DNA of 64,000 nucleotides from Acidobacteriota bacterium (GCA_028877275.1 JAPPFP010000014.1:186001-250000), one strand, 5' to 3'. Positions 23,384 through 33,339 are shown, counted from the first letter of the stretch. Numbers and translations are program-made. Notes: a model not told the origin generated them from the letters alone.

Positions 23384-25930
23384 CTACTGGGACGGATGCC
23401 CTCCGACCCACACGGGACTCGACCAGGCCATCGCGTCGTTCAACTGGCGCACCCGGACGAAGTAGTAGTCGCCCTGACGCGGCGTATCGGTGTCCGTGTA
23501 GCTGAAGGTGAGGTCGCGCGGGCCGTCCGGGCGGACACGTCGCAGGGTGACCGAGTCGCGGTGGTAACTCTCGATCGGCAACAGCTTGTCCAGCCGGCCA
23601 CCTTGCATTTCCGAGAGCGGCAGTCGCACCCTGGCGCCCGGAATCACGGCTCGCGGCCGGTAGAACGGGGGCGCCGAACCGGTCTCGGCCGCTTCCTCCA
23701 GTTCTACGACAATCGCCGCTCCCGGCTGCACGTCGGCGACCGAGAGTTTCAGTGAACTCGTCTCGCCGCGCGTGTTCGTCCGGAAGGTGGCGCCGTTGCC
23801 GTTCTGCTCCACGTGCTGGGTCGTCGGGTTCGCGAAGTCGGTGCCCTCGATCGAGCGGAGCGTGGCGCCGGCCACAGTCAACCGGCCCCGCCAGTGCCGC
23901 CAGCCACGCGGCGCGTCGCCCAGGTGGACCGGGGTTTCTTCGGAGTAGAACGTGAGCAGCAGGTCGGTGGGCGCTCCGGTACCGGTATCGAGCGAGTAGT
24001 CCTCGCTCCAGAGTTCCTCCTCGTTCTTGATCAGCGCGATGGAGCCGACCGGCGCGGTACCGATCACCCGGCCCGTGATCTCACGGGTGTCCGAGAACGG
24101 AGCCCGCGCCCCCATGCCGATCCCGTTCACCTCGAACTCGAGGATGATCCGGTCCCCGGTCGTGGCATAGGTGCGTCGCGCCTTCATCCCGTCGAAGATC
24201 GCGTCGCGCGACCTCTCCGGCGCCAGCACCGCGCCCAGGCCGCCCCGTTGCGCCAGCGAAGTCCGGTTCGGGGCCGAGTAGCCGGGGTGCGAGAGATGGT
24301 CGTCCGAGGCGGCGACGACGCCCACCTGGTGGCCGCGTGAAAGGTACTCCTGCATGAACCACTCGAAGGTCCCGTGCATCGACATCATCTCGACCAGCGG
24401 TTCGAGGCCAGGATGAGACTGTCGGAAGTCCCCCGGATTGTGGGCATGCGGAATGACGACGACGTCCCGGCGGTCGTAGCGGGTGTCGAGTTCGCGGTAG
24501 AGCTCGGACAGGGTCGGGAACTCGAGCACCGAGATCACGTCCTGGTCCTCGACCGTGCGGTACAGGACGTTGTGATGGCCGCCGCCCTGGCGAGTGTGGC
24601 GCGTCCATTCCCAACCGAGGTAGGGAATGAAGCGACCCGGCTCGTCGTACTCGGCGCTCTTCGCCCGCATCAGTTCCCACTCGCCGGCGTCCAGCCAGAC
24701 GTCGTGTTCGGAGTGGGTCACGAAGTCGAGCCGGGCGTCATCGCGCGCGAACTGCAGGAAGAAGTCCAGCGTGCCGATGCCCTCGGCGTAGCCCGAGTGG
24801 CCGTGGGTGTCGCCCCAGTAGATGCCGTACTCGGGGTTCTCCACCACCAGGATCGGGTTCGCGTCGCCGGTGATTTCCGGCCCCGCGCCCCGCGACCGGA
24901 TCGCCGTCCAGTAGACGCCCGGCTCGTCGAGGGCCAGCTCGACGACCGCGATGGCCTCGGTTCCCGGTTCGGTCGACGCTCGCAGCTCCCCGTTGAGGAG
25001 CACATCGAAGCCGGGGATGTCGCCGGTCGCCCGGTTGTAGAAGCGGTCCTCGGCACGCACGGACATCTCGAAGGTCTCGCCCGGGCGCACGACGCTGGGC
25101 GCGAAACCGTGCACGCCGGCGACGGACGTGCCGACGACGGCGAACGGCAGGATCGGCTGCGGCCGCCATTCGCCGGAGCCATCGAGATCGACGTACAGCG
25201 GAAACGGCAGCCGGGCGCTCGACGTCTGCGCCATCATGATCCCCGGGGCGCCCCCGGCGGTGTCGCCGTAAGTGATCGTGACGCTCTCCCCCGGCTCGAC
25301 GCGGCCCTCGGCAACCCGAAACATGAGCGCCGGCTCAGGCGCCCGGAAGCCGCCGTGAGGCCCGGAGGCCATGTAGACGTCCGTCTCGAACCGCGCATTC
25401 GCCGCGTCCGTCCCGATCGTGACGTAGCCCGCGCCCGCCGGGTCGTCGGTCTGGAAGGCCCCGTAGTTCGCGTTGAAGTGGCGCGCCACCCAGAAGCCGC
25501 CGCCGGTTTCGATCGCGCGCGACCCGGCGGTCCAGGTCTGGCTGACGGTGGCGTACTGCCGCGCTTCGAACGGACCGAACGATACGGCATCGAGCGTTCC
25601 GAGAGCACCGGCCTCCTCGCGCAGCGTGAACTCCCGCACCAGGCGGTCGACGAAGGCGCCCGCGTCGACCGCCGCGTTTCCCGTCGGCGGCAACGTCGAC
25701 TGGATCCGGACCCGCGGCCCCTCCAGGCCCATCTCATGGCCTGCCAGGGAAAGCGCGTCGGCCCAGTCGGCGACCACGGCCGCCCGCGCCGCGACGGTCG
25801 ACTCGTCCGTCGGCGCCGCCGCGACATCGGCCTTGAGCTGCTCGATCGCGGCGCTCAGGTCGCGATCGTAGGCCGGACCCGGGCCGGCAGCTTCGCAACT
25901 CACAAGGGCGAAGGCCAAGGCGCCGCTCAC
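23384..25930 (-). CDS. DUF3604 lipoprotein, PHP-like putative metal hydrolase
   Basis: An 848-residue exported protein. DUF3604 is marked by YWGDTHGHSGYAEGIGTLD, FVTHSEHDVWLD, LGWEWTRHTRQGGGHHNVLY and a VIPHAHNPGDFRQSHP region, giving a PHP-phosphoesterase-like set of His/Asp ligands. A likely beta-sandwich lies at the N-terminus (about 130-340). The family has been linked with sulfated or phosphorylated substrates and often lies beside sulfatases, but its reaction is not settled. The annotated start is GTG 25930, giving a short signal with LVSC (Cys12). The frame remains open upstream and would add a basic RRGRGWAPLF stretch, a better signal peptide, so the true start may be a non-standard codon further 5'. 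It follows the TonB receptor gene closely. Confidence 0.87.
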   Translation of the reverse strand: MSGALAFALVSCEAAGPGPAYDRDLSAAIEQLKADVAAAPTDESTVAARAAVVADWADALSLAGHEMGLEGPRVRIQSTLPPTGNAAVDAGAFVDRLVREFTLREEAGALGTLDAVSFGPFEARQYATVSQTWTAGSRAIETGGGFWVARHFNANYGAFQTDDPAGAGYVTIGTDAANARFETDVYMASGPHGGFRAPEPALMFRVAEGRVEPGESVTITYGDTAGGAPGIMMAQTSSARLPFPLYVDLDGSGEWRPQPILPFAVVGTSVAGVHGFAPSVVRPGETFEMSVRAEDRFYNRATGDIPGFDVLLNGELRASTEPGTEAIAVVELALDEPGVYWTAIRSRGAGPEITGDANPILVVENPEYGIYWGDTHGHSGYAEGIGTLDFFLQFARDDARLDFVTHSEHDVWLDAGEWELMRAKSAEYDEPGRFIPYLGWEWTRHTRQGGGHHNVLYRTVEDQDVISVLEFPTLSELYRELDTRYDRRDVVVIPHAHNPGDFRQSHPGLEPLVEMMSMHGTFEWFMQEYLSRGHQVGVVAASDDHLSHPGYSAPNRTSLAQRGGLGAVLAPERSRDAIFDGMKARRTYATTGDRIILEFEVNGIGMGARAPFSDTREITGRVIGTAPVGSIALIKNEEELWSEDYSLDTGTGAPTDLLLTFYSEETPVHLGDAPRGWRHWRGRLTVAGATLRSIEGTDFANPTTQHVEQNGNGATFRTNTRGETSSLKLSVADVQPGAAIVVELEEAAETGSAPPFYRPRAVIPGARVRLPLSEMQGGRLDKLLPIESYHRDSVTLRRVRPDGPRDLTFSYTDTDTPRQGDYYFVRVRQLNDAMAWSSPVWVGGHPSQ

Positions 25931-25971
25931 AAACAGCGGCGCCCAGCCCCGGCCGCGCCTTCCGATCGGGA

Positions 25972-28650
25972 TCAGAAGCTGAAGCCCACCTTCAACCGGA
26001 ATTCCCGCGGCCGCTGATACGACGAGACCCGTGCTCTCGGCACTCCGGTCTGCGTGTTGATCGAGATCGGCTCCTGGCTGTCCGTCGCGTTCGCGAGGTC
26101 GAAGCCGATCTTGGCCCGCACGTTGCCCGCCGTCGCAATCGAGTACATCAGGGACAGATCAACGGTCCAGGTGTCCGGTAGCCGGTGGGAGCCCGCCGGC
26201 TCACGGAAGGTCGACGTCGTGATCGGCTGATTCGATACCGGATGTCGCACCTGGGTCGAGACGTGGCTGGCCCACGGCGCCCCGGATGCGTAGCGGAGGA
26301 AGCCGCCCAGCACCAGGTCGTGCCTGCCGAAGACGAAGCGCTTCATCCCGACCACGTTCGCCAGGTGCTCCCGGTCCTCGAGCAGCCGCCCGAACCAGTA
26401 GGGACTCGAGGTCGCGTTGGTCAGCCCGGTGCCTACCTCGATGCCTCCCAACCCCTCATAGAGGTTGAAGTTGTCGTTGAGCGAGTTGATGTTCCCCTCG
26501 GTCGAACTCAGGGTGTAGTTCGTGCGCAGGGTCCAGTTGTCCCGGAACAGGCGGTTCGCCTCGATCTGCAGCCCTCGGTACTCACGACGTGCGTCGGGCC
26601 AGTTGCGGAGATCGCGAACCACCCGGCCGGCATCGTCGTACTGAAGCGTGGCGTGGAAGATGTTGTCCGCCTCGCTCGCGATCAGCCGCGACTTGACGAC
26701 CCACTTCTCGGACACCTGGAAGTCAGCGCCGAAGGAGATCTCGTCCTTGTAGTACGGGTCGACGTCCTGGATCGCCTGGTCGAACGTCGGCTCGACGCGC
26801 CGCTGGAAGCGGTCGTAACGCAGGGTCTCGCGGTTCCACGCGAACTGCTCGTAGATGTTCTCGCCGTTGTTCTGGCGGGAGAACTCCTGGAGCACGATGC
26901 CCATGCCGATCGCGTGGTAGTAGCGGCCCAGCGTGCCGCGGAGCAGAATGCTTCCGTCGGCCTTCACGTCGTAGACGCCGCTGATCCGGGGCACCCACTC
27001 GGTGTACTCGTTGACCCGCTCGCCGACATCGTTGTCGATCGTCTGCTGATCGCCGCGGATGCCCAGGGTCCAGACCCAGTTGTCGCCGACCTCGAAGCGA
27101 TCCTGGGCGAAGACGGCCAGGAAGTCGCTGGTCTCCCTGATCACGTCCGACGGATCGAAGACCCGCTTGTTGACGGGCGTCACGTAGCCACCGGGCAGGT
27201 TGGGGTCGAAGTTCCGCCCGCGGAACTCGGTGATGATCGAGGTCAGGTTGGCGAACTCGATCGCCTGCGCGTCGACGCCGAACTTCCACTCGTGGCGGCC
27301 CCGGAAGCTGGTCAGCGACACGTTCGCCTGGTCGCGCGGGAAGTCGTTGAAGCCCTCGGCCAGCCGCACCGCCGGACCGTTGTGTCTCAGTCCCGTCGCC
27401 AGATCGCGATAGCGGAAGTTGTTCCCGAGCGGGTCGTCCGGAGACGCGTTCGGATCGATCGGGTGCTGCTCGGCCGGGTTGCGGCCGACGAACTCCTCCC
27501 GGTTCGCGACCTTGAACTCGAGGAAGTTCGAAGAGCTCAGGCCGAGGCTCCAGTTCAGCGTCTGCACCCGCCCGTTCAGCGGGAAGTTCATGATCGCGTA
27601 CTGGTCGCCCGGGTTGCCGGAAAGGCCGATCGCGTCCGACGGAGCATCGATCGCCGTGATCGCGATCTGCTGGGTATCCCTGGGCTGGAAGTTGACCTTG
27701 GCGATCAGGGGATCCGACTGGCGGCTGAGATTGACGATGCTCCCGTCCGACAGCCGATCGATCAGGTTGTCCGAGAGCCTGCCGTAGGAAACGAAGAACC
27801 ACGCCCGGTTGCGGGCGAGCGGACCGCCGATGCTGGTCTCGTAGCTGTTGATCTGATCGTCCGGACGCTCCAGTTCCAGGACGTTCAGCGCCCGCCACTT
27901 CGGGTTCTGACCGACGTAGAGCGCCTCGCCGTGAAACTCGTTGGTCCCCGTCTTGACGGTCGAGTTGATGATGCCGGACGTCGCCCGGCCGTACTCGGCG
28001 CCGAAACCGGTCGACTCGAGCTTCGACTCAGTCAGCGCGGTGCTGGGGATGAGCAGACGCATCTCGCCGCCGCGGCGGTGCATCGAGGTGTCCACGCCCT
28101 CGACGTAGACGCCGATCTCGGTACCGATGCCACCGTTCACCGACGGCCGGCTGTCCGCTTCACTCCGGTTGACGACGGACGGCAACTGCCGCATGGCCGC
28201 GCTGTAGGCGCGCGTGCCGAAGGCGACGTTGTCCGTCACCTCCTCCGGGATCGTCGCCGCCAGGGCGGTCTCGTAGCGGCTGATCAGGGGCGCCTCGCCC
28301 GTGACCGTGATCTCCTCCGCGGTCGCCGACACGAGCGTCAGGTCGACGCCCCGCCGCTGGCCCGGGTCGAGATCGGTCGCGAGTTCGGCGGTGCCGAGAC
28401 CCTCCAGCTCCGCATTGACGGTGTAGCGGCCGGCGAGCAGCAGCGCGAAGCGGTAGACGCCGTCGGCGTCGGTGATGACCGTGCGCGTGTTCTGCGGTCC
28501 GGTCAGGGTTACGGTGACGCCGGGCAGCGGCGCACCCTGGGCGTCCAGGACGCGGCCGTCGATCGTGCCAGTCTGCGGACCATCCGCGAGCAGCGGGGCG
28601 ACGCAGATCAGGGCGACCAGCCCTGCGGCCCACATGGAACGTCTACTCAT
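25972..28650 (-). CDS. TonB-dependent receptor with carboxypeptidase-regulatory N-domain
   Basis: An 892-residue outer-membrane receptor. The ATG at 28650 is fixed by AGGGAGAGGT upstream and a signal peptide (MWAAGLVALICVAPLLA). Domains in order: a carboxypeptidase-regulatory-like beta-sandwich (about 26-105, GTIDGRVLDAQGAPLPGVTVTL), a plug (about 110-250, ending in an AEYGRATSGIINSTVKTGTNEFHGE block that resembles TonB-box receptors of Acidobacteria), and a 22-strand type barrel ending in a terminal Phe (FRLKVGFSF). It probably imports a large substrate across the outer membrane using TonB energy; the ligand is unknown. Co-oriented with the DUF3604 gene 41 nt downstream and divergent from a sulfatase gene, suggesting joint uptake and processing of sulfated material. 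Confidence 0.92.
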   Translation of the reverse strand: MSRRSMWAAGLVALICVAPLLADGPQTGTIDGRVLDAQGAPLPGVTVTLTGPQNTRTVITDADGVYRFALLLAGRYTVNAELEGLGTAELATDLDPGQRRGVDLTLVSATAEEITVTGEAPLISRYETALAATIPEEVTDNVAFGTRAYSAAMRQLPSVVNRSEADSRPSVNGGIGTEIGVYVEGVDTSMHRRGGEMRLLIPSTALTESKLESTGFGAEYGRATSGIINSTVKTGTNEFHGEALYVGQNPKWRALNVLELERPDDQINSYETSIGGPLARNRAWFFVSYGRLSDNLIDRLSDGSIVNLSRQSDPLIAKVNFQPRDTQQIAITAIDAPSDAIGLSGNPGDQYAIMNFPLNGRVQTLNWSLGLSSSNFLEFKVANREEFVGRNPAEQHPIDPNASPDDPLGNNFRYRDLATGLRHNGPAVRLAEGFNDFPRDQANVSLTSFRGRHEWKFGVDAQAIEFANLTSIITEFRGRNFDPNLPGGYVTPVNKRVFDPSDVIRETSDFLAVFAQDRFEVGDNWVWTLGIRGDQQTIDNDVGERVNEYTEWVPRISGVYDVKADGSILLRGTLGRYYHAIGMGIVLQEFSRQNNGENIYEQFAWNRETLRYDRFQRRVEPTFDQAIQDVDPYYKDEISFGADFQVSEKWVVKSRLIASEADNIFHATLQYDDAGRVVRDLRNWPDARREYRGLQIEANRLFRDNWTLRTNYTLSSTEGNINSLNDNFNLYEGLGGIEVGTGLTNATSSPYWFGRLLEDREHLANVVGMKRFVFGRHDLVLGGFLRYASGAPWASHVSTQVRHPVSNQPITTSTFREPAGSHRLPDTWTVDLSLMYSIATAGNVRAKIGFDLANATDSQEPISINTQTGVPRARVSSYQRPREFRLKVGFSF

Positions 28651-28740
28651 ACCTCTCCCTCCAGGGTCCAGATTTGACCAGCCACCTCCGAAGTCCGGGC
28701 AACGTAGCCGATCCCATGGCTGTGCTTCCCGCATAAACTA

Positions 28741-28755
28741 GCCAACGCCGTTGGC
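28741..28755. promoter_or_regulatory. GCCAACG-C-CGTTGGC palindrome in divergent promoter region
   Basis: A 15-nt inverted repeat (7-bp arms, single central base) in the 155-nt gap between the TonB receptor gene and the divergent sulfatase gene. Its position suits a shared operator for both genes; the arms resemble repressor sites with a CG centre. No regulator is encoded nearby. Confidence 0.4.
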
Positions 28756-28805
28756 ATTCGCAACTTTGTTCGATTTCCTGAACCCGAACCGAGGAAGGAG
28801 GCCCA

Positions 28806-30248
28806 ATGACCAGCCCTACCCGCCGCGATTTCCTCCAACAGTCATCCCGCCTGATCGCGGGCGGGGCTTTGGCCGGGCTTTCCGGCTGCGGAGGATCCGA
28901 GCCGCAGCCCGAGGCCGACGCTCGACCCAACCTGCTGTTCTTCTTCCCCGACCAGCACCGGCCCGACTGGCTCGGCCCAGGCAGCGGCGGTCTCGCTGCA
29001 CTGCGGACACCGAACATCGACCGCCTGGCCCGCGACGGCGTGAACTTCACCAAGGCCCTGGTGCCGTCGCCGGTCTGCGCTCCGTCCCGCGCCTGCCTGG
29101 CCTCCGGCCGCGAGTACGACCGCTGCGGCGTACCGGGTAACGGTACCGACTACCCGCTCGACCAGACGACCTTCTACGGCCGACTCCGCGACTCCGGCTA
29201 CCACACGATGGCAGTCGGCAAGCTCGACATGTCGAAGAACAGCGGCAATTGGGGCATGGACGGCACGAACTTCGCCGACGAGTGGGGCTTCTCGGCGCAG
29301 ATCAACAACTGCGGCAAGGGCGACGGCATGCAGTCCTACCTGGAAGATCCGGAGGGGCCGAAGGATCCGTACTACGCCTTCCTCGACTCGCTCGAGCCGC
29401 CGCAGGGCCGCGCCTGCGCGACGGACTTCCGCCGCCGGCGCTCCGGCTTCCCGGACAGTTGGTGGGGCGACGTGATCACGTCACCCCTCGACCCCGAGGC
29501 CTACTGCGACAACTGGATCGCCCAGAACGGCCTGGACCTGATCGAGGCCGCCCCGAAGGATCACCCCTGGCACATGGTGATCAACTTCGTCGGCCCGCAT
29601 CCGCCGGTCGACATCACCGCCGAGATGGAAGCGTGGGTCCGCGGCCGGGAGGGTCTGGGCCAGCCCTACGCCTACCACGGCGCCCTCACGCCGGACGACC
29701 ACATGGCGACCCGCCAGAACTACGCCGCCATGATCGAGAACATCGACGCCTGGCTGGGCCGCTACATCGACATGCTGGAAGAAACCGGCCAGCTCGACAA
29801 CACGATCATCGTCTACTCGAGCGACCACGGCGAGATGCTCGGCGATCACGCGCGCTGGGGGAAGTCGGTCCCCTACCAGCCTTCGGCGGGCGTACCCCTG
29901 CTGGCCGCCGGCCCCGGCATCCGCGAGGGCTACGAGTGCCGCCTGCCGACGACCGTCCTCGACCTGGCGGCCACATTCCTCGACTACGCCGGCCTCGCCA
30001 CTCCAGCCGACATGGACAGCCGATCCCTGCGACCCCTGCTGGAGGGTCGAACCGACAGTCACCGCGAAGCCGTGCTGTCCGGCCTTCGCGACTGGCGGCT
30101 CGCCTACGACGGCCGCTACAAGCTGGTCACCGGCTTCGGCGACGAGGACATTCTGTGGGACCTGGAGGCCGATCCGATGGAGACGGAGAACCTGGCCGCG
30201 AAGCAGCCCGAGGTGGCGCGGCGGTTGCGCGACGCACTGCCGGCCTGA
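28806..30248 (+). CDS. Sulfatase with Tat-type lipoprotein signal
   Basis: A 480-residue type I sulfatase. The N-terminus TRRDFLQQSSRLIAGGALAGLSGC has the twin-Arg motif and a lipobox Cys28, so it should be exported folded through Tat and then lipidated. Active site: DQHRPDW (49-55, DQ replacing the more usual DD), CAPSR with Cys91 for formylglycine, then GKLDMSKN (Lys) and VYSSDHGEMLG (Asp-His). Family members hydrolyse choline sulfate, glycan sulfates or phosphonate esters; the DQH start recalls S1 subfamilies distinct from the other sulfatase in this window. Strong AGGAAGGAGG site before the ATG. A TonB receptor gene follows 43 nt later on the same strand. Confidence 0.94.
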   Translation: MTSPTRRDFLQQSSRLIAGGALAGLSGCGGSEPQPEADARPNLLFFFPDQHRPDWLGPGSGGLAALRTPNIDRLARDGVNFTKALVPSPVCAPSRACLASGREYDRCGVPGNGTDYPLDQTTFYGRLRDSGYHTMAVGKLDMSKNSGNWGMDGTNFADEWGFSAQINNCGKGDGMQSYLEDPEGPKDPYYAFLDSLEPPQGRACATDFRRRRSGFPDSWWGDVITSPLDPEAYCDNWIAQNGLDLIEAAPKDHPWHMVINFVGPHPPVDITAEMEAWVRGREGLGQPYAYHGALTPDDHMATRQNYAAMIENIDAWLGRYIDMLEETGQLDNTIIVYSSDHGEMLGDHARWGKSVPYQPSAGVPLLAAGPGIREGYECRLPTTVLDLAATFLDYAGLATPADMDSRSLRPLLEGRTDSHREAVLSGLRDWRLAYDGRYKLVTGFGDEDILWDLEADPMETENLAAKQPEVARRLRDALPA

Positions 30249-30291
30249 GCCCGCTATCATCCCGCCGCCGGCGGTCGACCCGGCTTCGATC

Positions 30292-33200
30292 ATGTGCCTT
30301 CGTTCGACGCTAGCCGCCGTCCTGCTGGCGGCCGCCGCCGCTCCCGCAACCGCCCAGTCGGAGGCGACGACCGGGATCATCCGCGGCACGGTCCGCGGCC
30401 CCGACGGCGCGACTGTCGGCGGCGCCCACGTGCTGATCCAGCATGCAGAGACGGGGTTCACGACCTCCGTCGAGACGACGGCGACTGGCACGTTCGCGCG
30501 TACCTTGCTGCCACTCGGTTCCTACGAACTCATCGTGACGAAGGACGAAGCCGGACTGATGGAGCGGCTCGCCGGGCTGACGCTGCGCGTCGGCGAGAGC
30601 CTGAACCTCGACATCGCGCTCAAGGAGGTCGTTGCCGAAGAGATCACGGTGTCGACGGACGCCTACGGTACGGCGGCCACCGAAGACGTGACGACGTCCC
30701 AGCGGCTCTCCGACGAAGTGATCGAAGGTCTGCCCGTCAACGGCCGGAACTTCTTCGACCTGACGCTCCTCACGCCGGGGGCCTCGCTGTCCCAGGGGCC
30801 CGACGGCGACGAACTGAACATCAGCGGCCAGCGCGGCATCTTCAACAACTTCATCGTCGACGGCGCCGACTTCAACAACTCGTTCTTCGGCGAGCAACGC
30901 GGCGGCCAGCGGCCGGCCTTCACCTTCAACCAGGACGCGATCCAGGAGATGGTGGTCATCAACCAGGGCGCGACAGCCGAGTTCGGCCGGTCGGCCGGCG
31001 GCTTCGTCAACGTGATCACGAAGTCCGGCACGAACGAGTTCGAGGGGACGGTACACACCTTCCGCCAATGGGACGGGATCTCCACCGAGCATCCCTCCGG
31101 CGAGGCCGCGAGACCGGACTTCAGCCGCCTCCAGTACGGCTTCACGCTCGGCGGTCCGATCAGGCGCGAGCGGGTGTTCTTCTTCGGTGCCTACGACGAA
31201 CAGGATGGGACGGAAACGAAACAGGCCATCCGGGAAGTCGTCAACCCATACCATCTTGCTCGGCTCGACGGCTTCCTGAGGAACCGCTGGCCCGGCCTGT
31301 TCGACGACGAGTTCGGGCCCATCGAGCGCAGCGACGACAACCGGGCCCTGATCGCCAAGCTGGACTTCAACCTGAGCGAGAGCCATCAGGCGTCGGTCAA
31401 GTACAACTACACCTGGTCGGAGCAGGAGAACGGGACGTTCGACGTCGACTCCTGGGGCCTGTCGGCCAACGGCATCGAGCAGGACTACTCCCACGCCGTC
31501 AACCTCAGCCTCCGCTCCCTCCTCAGCAACCGGACGTCGAACGAACTGCGCCTCCAATGGGCGCGCGAGCACCGTCCGCGGCGCTACGGCGGGCCGCTTC
31601 AGCCGGGAGTCGAGCCGCCGCCCCAGCCGCCCTACATGGCTCTGGGCGGCCGGCCCTTTCCGGACATCGCGATGGACTTCGCCGACGGTTTCCGCATCGG
31701 TCTGCCCTTCTTCCTGCCGATCGGCGCCGACGCGGCGGACGACCGGAAGCAGCTCGTCGACAACGTCTCGACGCTGCTCGGCGATCACCTGGTCAAGGCC
31801 GGGATCGAGGCGAACCGGACCGGCATCGCCCAGCAATTCCTGGGCTTCGGCAACAGCCGCTACATCTTCGACTCGGTGGACGGCTTCATCAACTTCATGG
31901 AACAGGGCAACCACTACGTGACCTGCTCCGACGGCACGAGCAGCGCCGCCGGCCACTGCCCACCGGGAACCGGGATCACCGGACCGGTCCTGCTCTACCT
32001 GCAGGCCGCGACCGTTCCCGGCATTCCGCCGGAAGACCTGGGCAAGCAGGCATTCGACGTCGACGAAGTCGGTCTCTTCCTCCAGGACACCTGGCAGGCG
32101 AGCGAACGGATCGTCCTGAATCTCGGGGTGCGCTGGGAGGGAACCTGGAATCCGGACCCGCTGATCGCCCCGCGCGACACCTGGTTCGCGCCCTACCTGG
32201 ACGATCCGCGGTTCCCTTCGGACGGCACGATCCCCGACGATCTCGACAACTTCCAGCCCCGCCTCGGCCTGGTGTGGGACGCCTCGGGCGACGGCTCCAA
32301 CGTGCTGCGGCTGAACGCCGGCTCCTACGTGTCGCGCATCCCCAGCCTGGTCCTCGCAGGTCCGCGCACGACGAACGGCGCCTTCCAGCAGGTCCTGTTC
32401 AGGAGCAGCGCCGCCTCGCCGGCGCTGGGTCCGGTACCGCCCATCGACCAGCAGATCGACGGCTCGGACACGGTTCCCTTCCTGCCCGACATCACCGTCG
32501 TCGACCGGGACCTGGAACTGCCGGAGACCTGGTCATTCGGCGCGGGCTTCGAGCGCCGGCTGGGCCGTGGCGTGACGGCCGAGCTCTCCTACCAGCACGC
32601 GCGAACCGACGAGCTGTTCCGCTTCGTGGACCGCAACCACCCGGGTTTCGGCGCGCCCTTCGGCATCGGCACCCATCCGGGCGGCGGCGGCATCAATGTC
32701 CTGAACAACACGGAAAGCTCGGCGCGCTCCCGCTACCACGGCCTGACCGCCACCCTGCGCGGGCGGGGCGCCTTCGACGGCCTGCTCACGTTCGAGGTGA
32801 ACTACACCCTCAGCCGGGATCGCTCCGACGACGACAACGAGCGGGACCCCTTCACGTTCCGCTACGCCGATCCGACGAACCTCGGACCCGAGTTCGGCTG
32901 GTCCGACCGCGACCGCCGCCACCAGGTCGCGGGCTACCTGCTCTTCGCCCTGCCCGGCGAGGTCCAGCTCAGCAACGTGTTCCGGTACCTGTCGGCGTCG
33001 CCGGTGTCGGAATCCTGCAACGCCCCCGGCCGGAGAGCCGCCCAGCCGTCCGACCGTGTCTGCGCCGACGGCGGTGTCCTGCAGCGCAACACGCTGCGGC
33101 GCGACAACGACTTCCTGACCTGGGACGTCCGCCTGTCGCGCCCGTTCACGCTCGGCCGCGGCATCACGCTGGAACCGGTGTTCGAGATCTTCAACCTGAC

Positions 33201-33321
33201 GAACGCCGACAACCGCCTCGACGCCTCCCAGGGCTCCCTGCTCTTCAACTTCGACGGCACGATCCGCAGTGGCCTCGGCGACAGCCGCCGCGGCCAGGTC
33301 GGCCTGCACCTTCACTTCTGA
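30292..33321 (+). CDS. TonB-dependent receptor with carboxypeptidase-regulatory N-domain
   Basis: A 1009-residue outer-membrane receptor, second of its type in the window. Signal peptide at 1-22 (LAAVLLAAAAAPATAQ), a regulatory beta-sandwich (about 28-110, GIIRGTVRGPDGATVGGAHV), a plug beginning LSDEVIEGLPVNGRNFFDLTLLTPG, the conserved AEFGRSAGGFVNVITKSGTNEFEG block, and a barrel that ends RRGQVGLHLHF with terminal Phe. This is the OmpA/TonB-receptor type common in Acidobacteriota. It follows a sulfatase gene by 43 nt, so its ligand may be a sulfated compound released by or fed to that enzyme. It belongs to a different subtype from the receptor at 25972-28650, with a longer barrel. Confidence 0.93.
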   Translation: MCLRSTLAAVLLAAAAAPATAQSEATTGIIRGTVRGPDGATVGGAHVLIQHAETGFTTSVETTATGTFARTLLPLGSYELIVTKDEAGLMERLAGLTLRVGESLNLDIALKEVVAEEITVSTDAYGTAATEDVTTSQRLSDEVIEGLPVNGRNFFDLTLLTPGASLSQGPDGDELNISGQRGIFNNFIVDGADFNNSFFGEQRGGQRPAFTFNQDAIQEMVVINQGATAEFGRSAGGFVNVITKSGTNEFEGTVHTFRQWDGISTEHPSGEAARPDFSRLQYGFTLGGPIRRERVFFFGAYDEQDGTETKQAIREVVNPYHLARLDGFLRNRWPGLFDDEFGPIERSDDNRALIAKLDFNLSESHQASVKYNYTWSEQENGTFDVDSWGLSANGIEQDYSHAVNLSLRSLLSNRTSNELRLQWAREHRPRRYGGPLQPGVEPPPQPPYMALGGRPFPDIAMDFADGFRIGLPFFLPIGADAADDRKQLVDNVSTLLGDHLVKAGIEANRTGIAQQFLGFGNSRYIFDSVDGFINFMEQGNHYVTCSDGTSSAAGHCPPGTGITGPVLLYLQAATVPGIPPEDLGKQAFDVDEVGLFLQDTWQASERIVLNLGVRWEGTWNPDPLIAPRDTWFAPYLDDPRFPSDGTIPDDLDNFQPRLGLVWDASGDGSNVLRLNAGSYVSRIPSLVLAGPRTTNGAFQQVLFRSSAASPALGPVPPIDQQIDGSDTVPFLPDITVVDRDLELPETWSFGAGFERRLGRGVTAELSYQHARTDELFRFVDRNHPGFGAPFGIGTHPGGGGINVLNNTESSARSRYHGLTATLRGRGAFDGLLTFEVNYTLSRDRSDDDNERDPFTFRYADPTNLGPEFGWSDRDRRHQVAGYLLFALPGEVQLSNVFRYLSASPVSESCNAPGRRAAQPSDRVCADGGVLQRNTLRRDNDFLTWDVRLSRPFTLGRGITLEPVFEIFNLTNADNRLDASQGSLLFNFDGTIRSGLGDSRRGQVGLHLHF

Positions 33322-33339
33322 AGGGGCGCTGTCGAGGGC

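Noticed and set aside
26185..28677. 830-residue plus-strand frame opposite the first TonB receptor
   Set aside because: Low-complexity Val/Arg/Asp-rich shadow; the minus-strand receptor has clear domains and a ribosome site.
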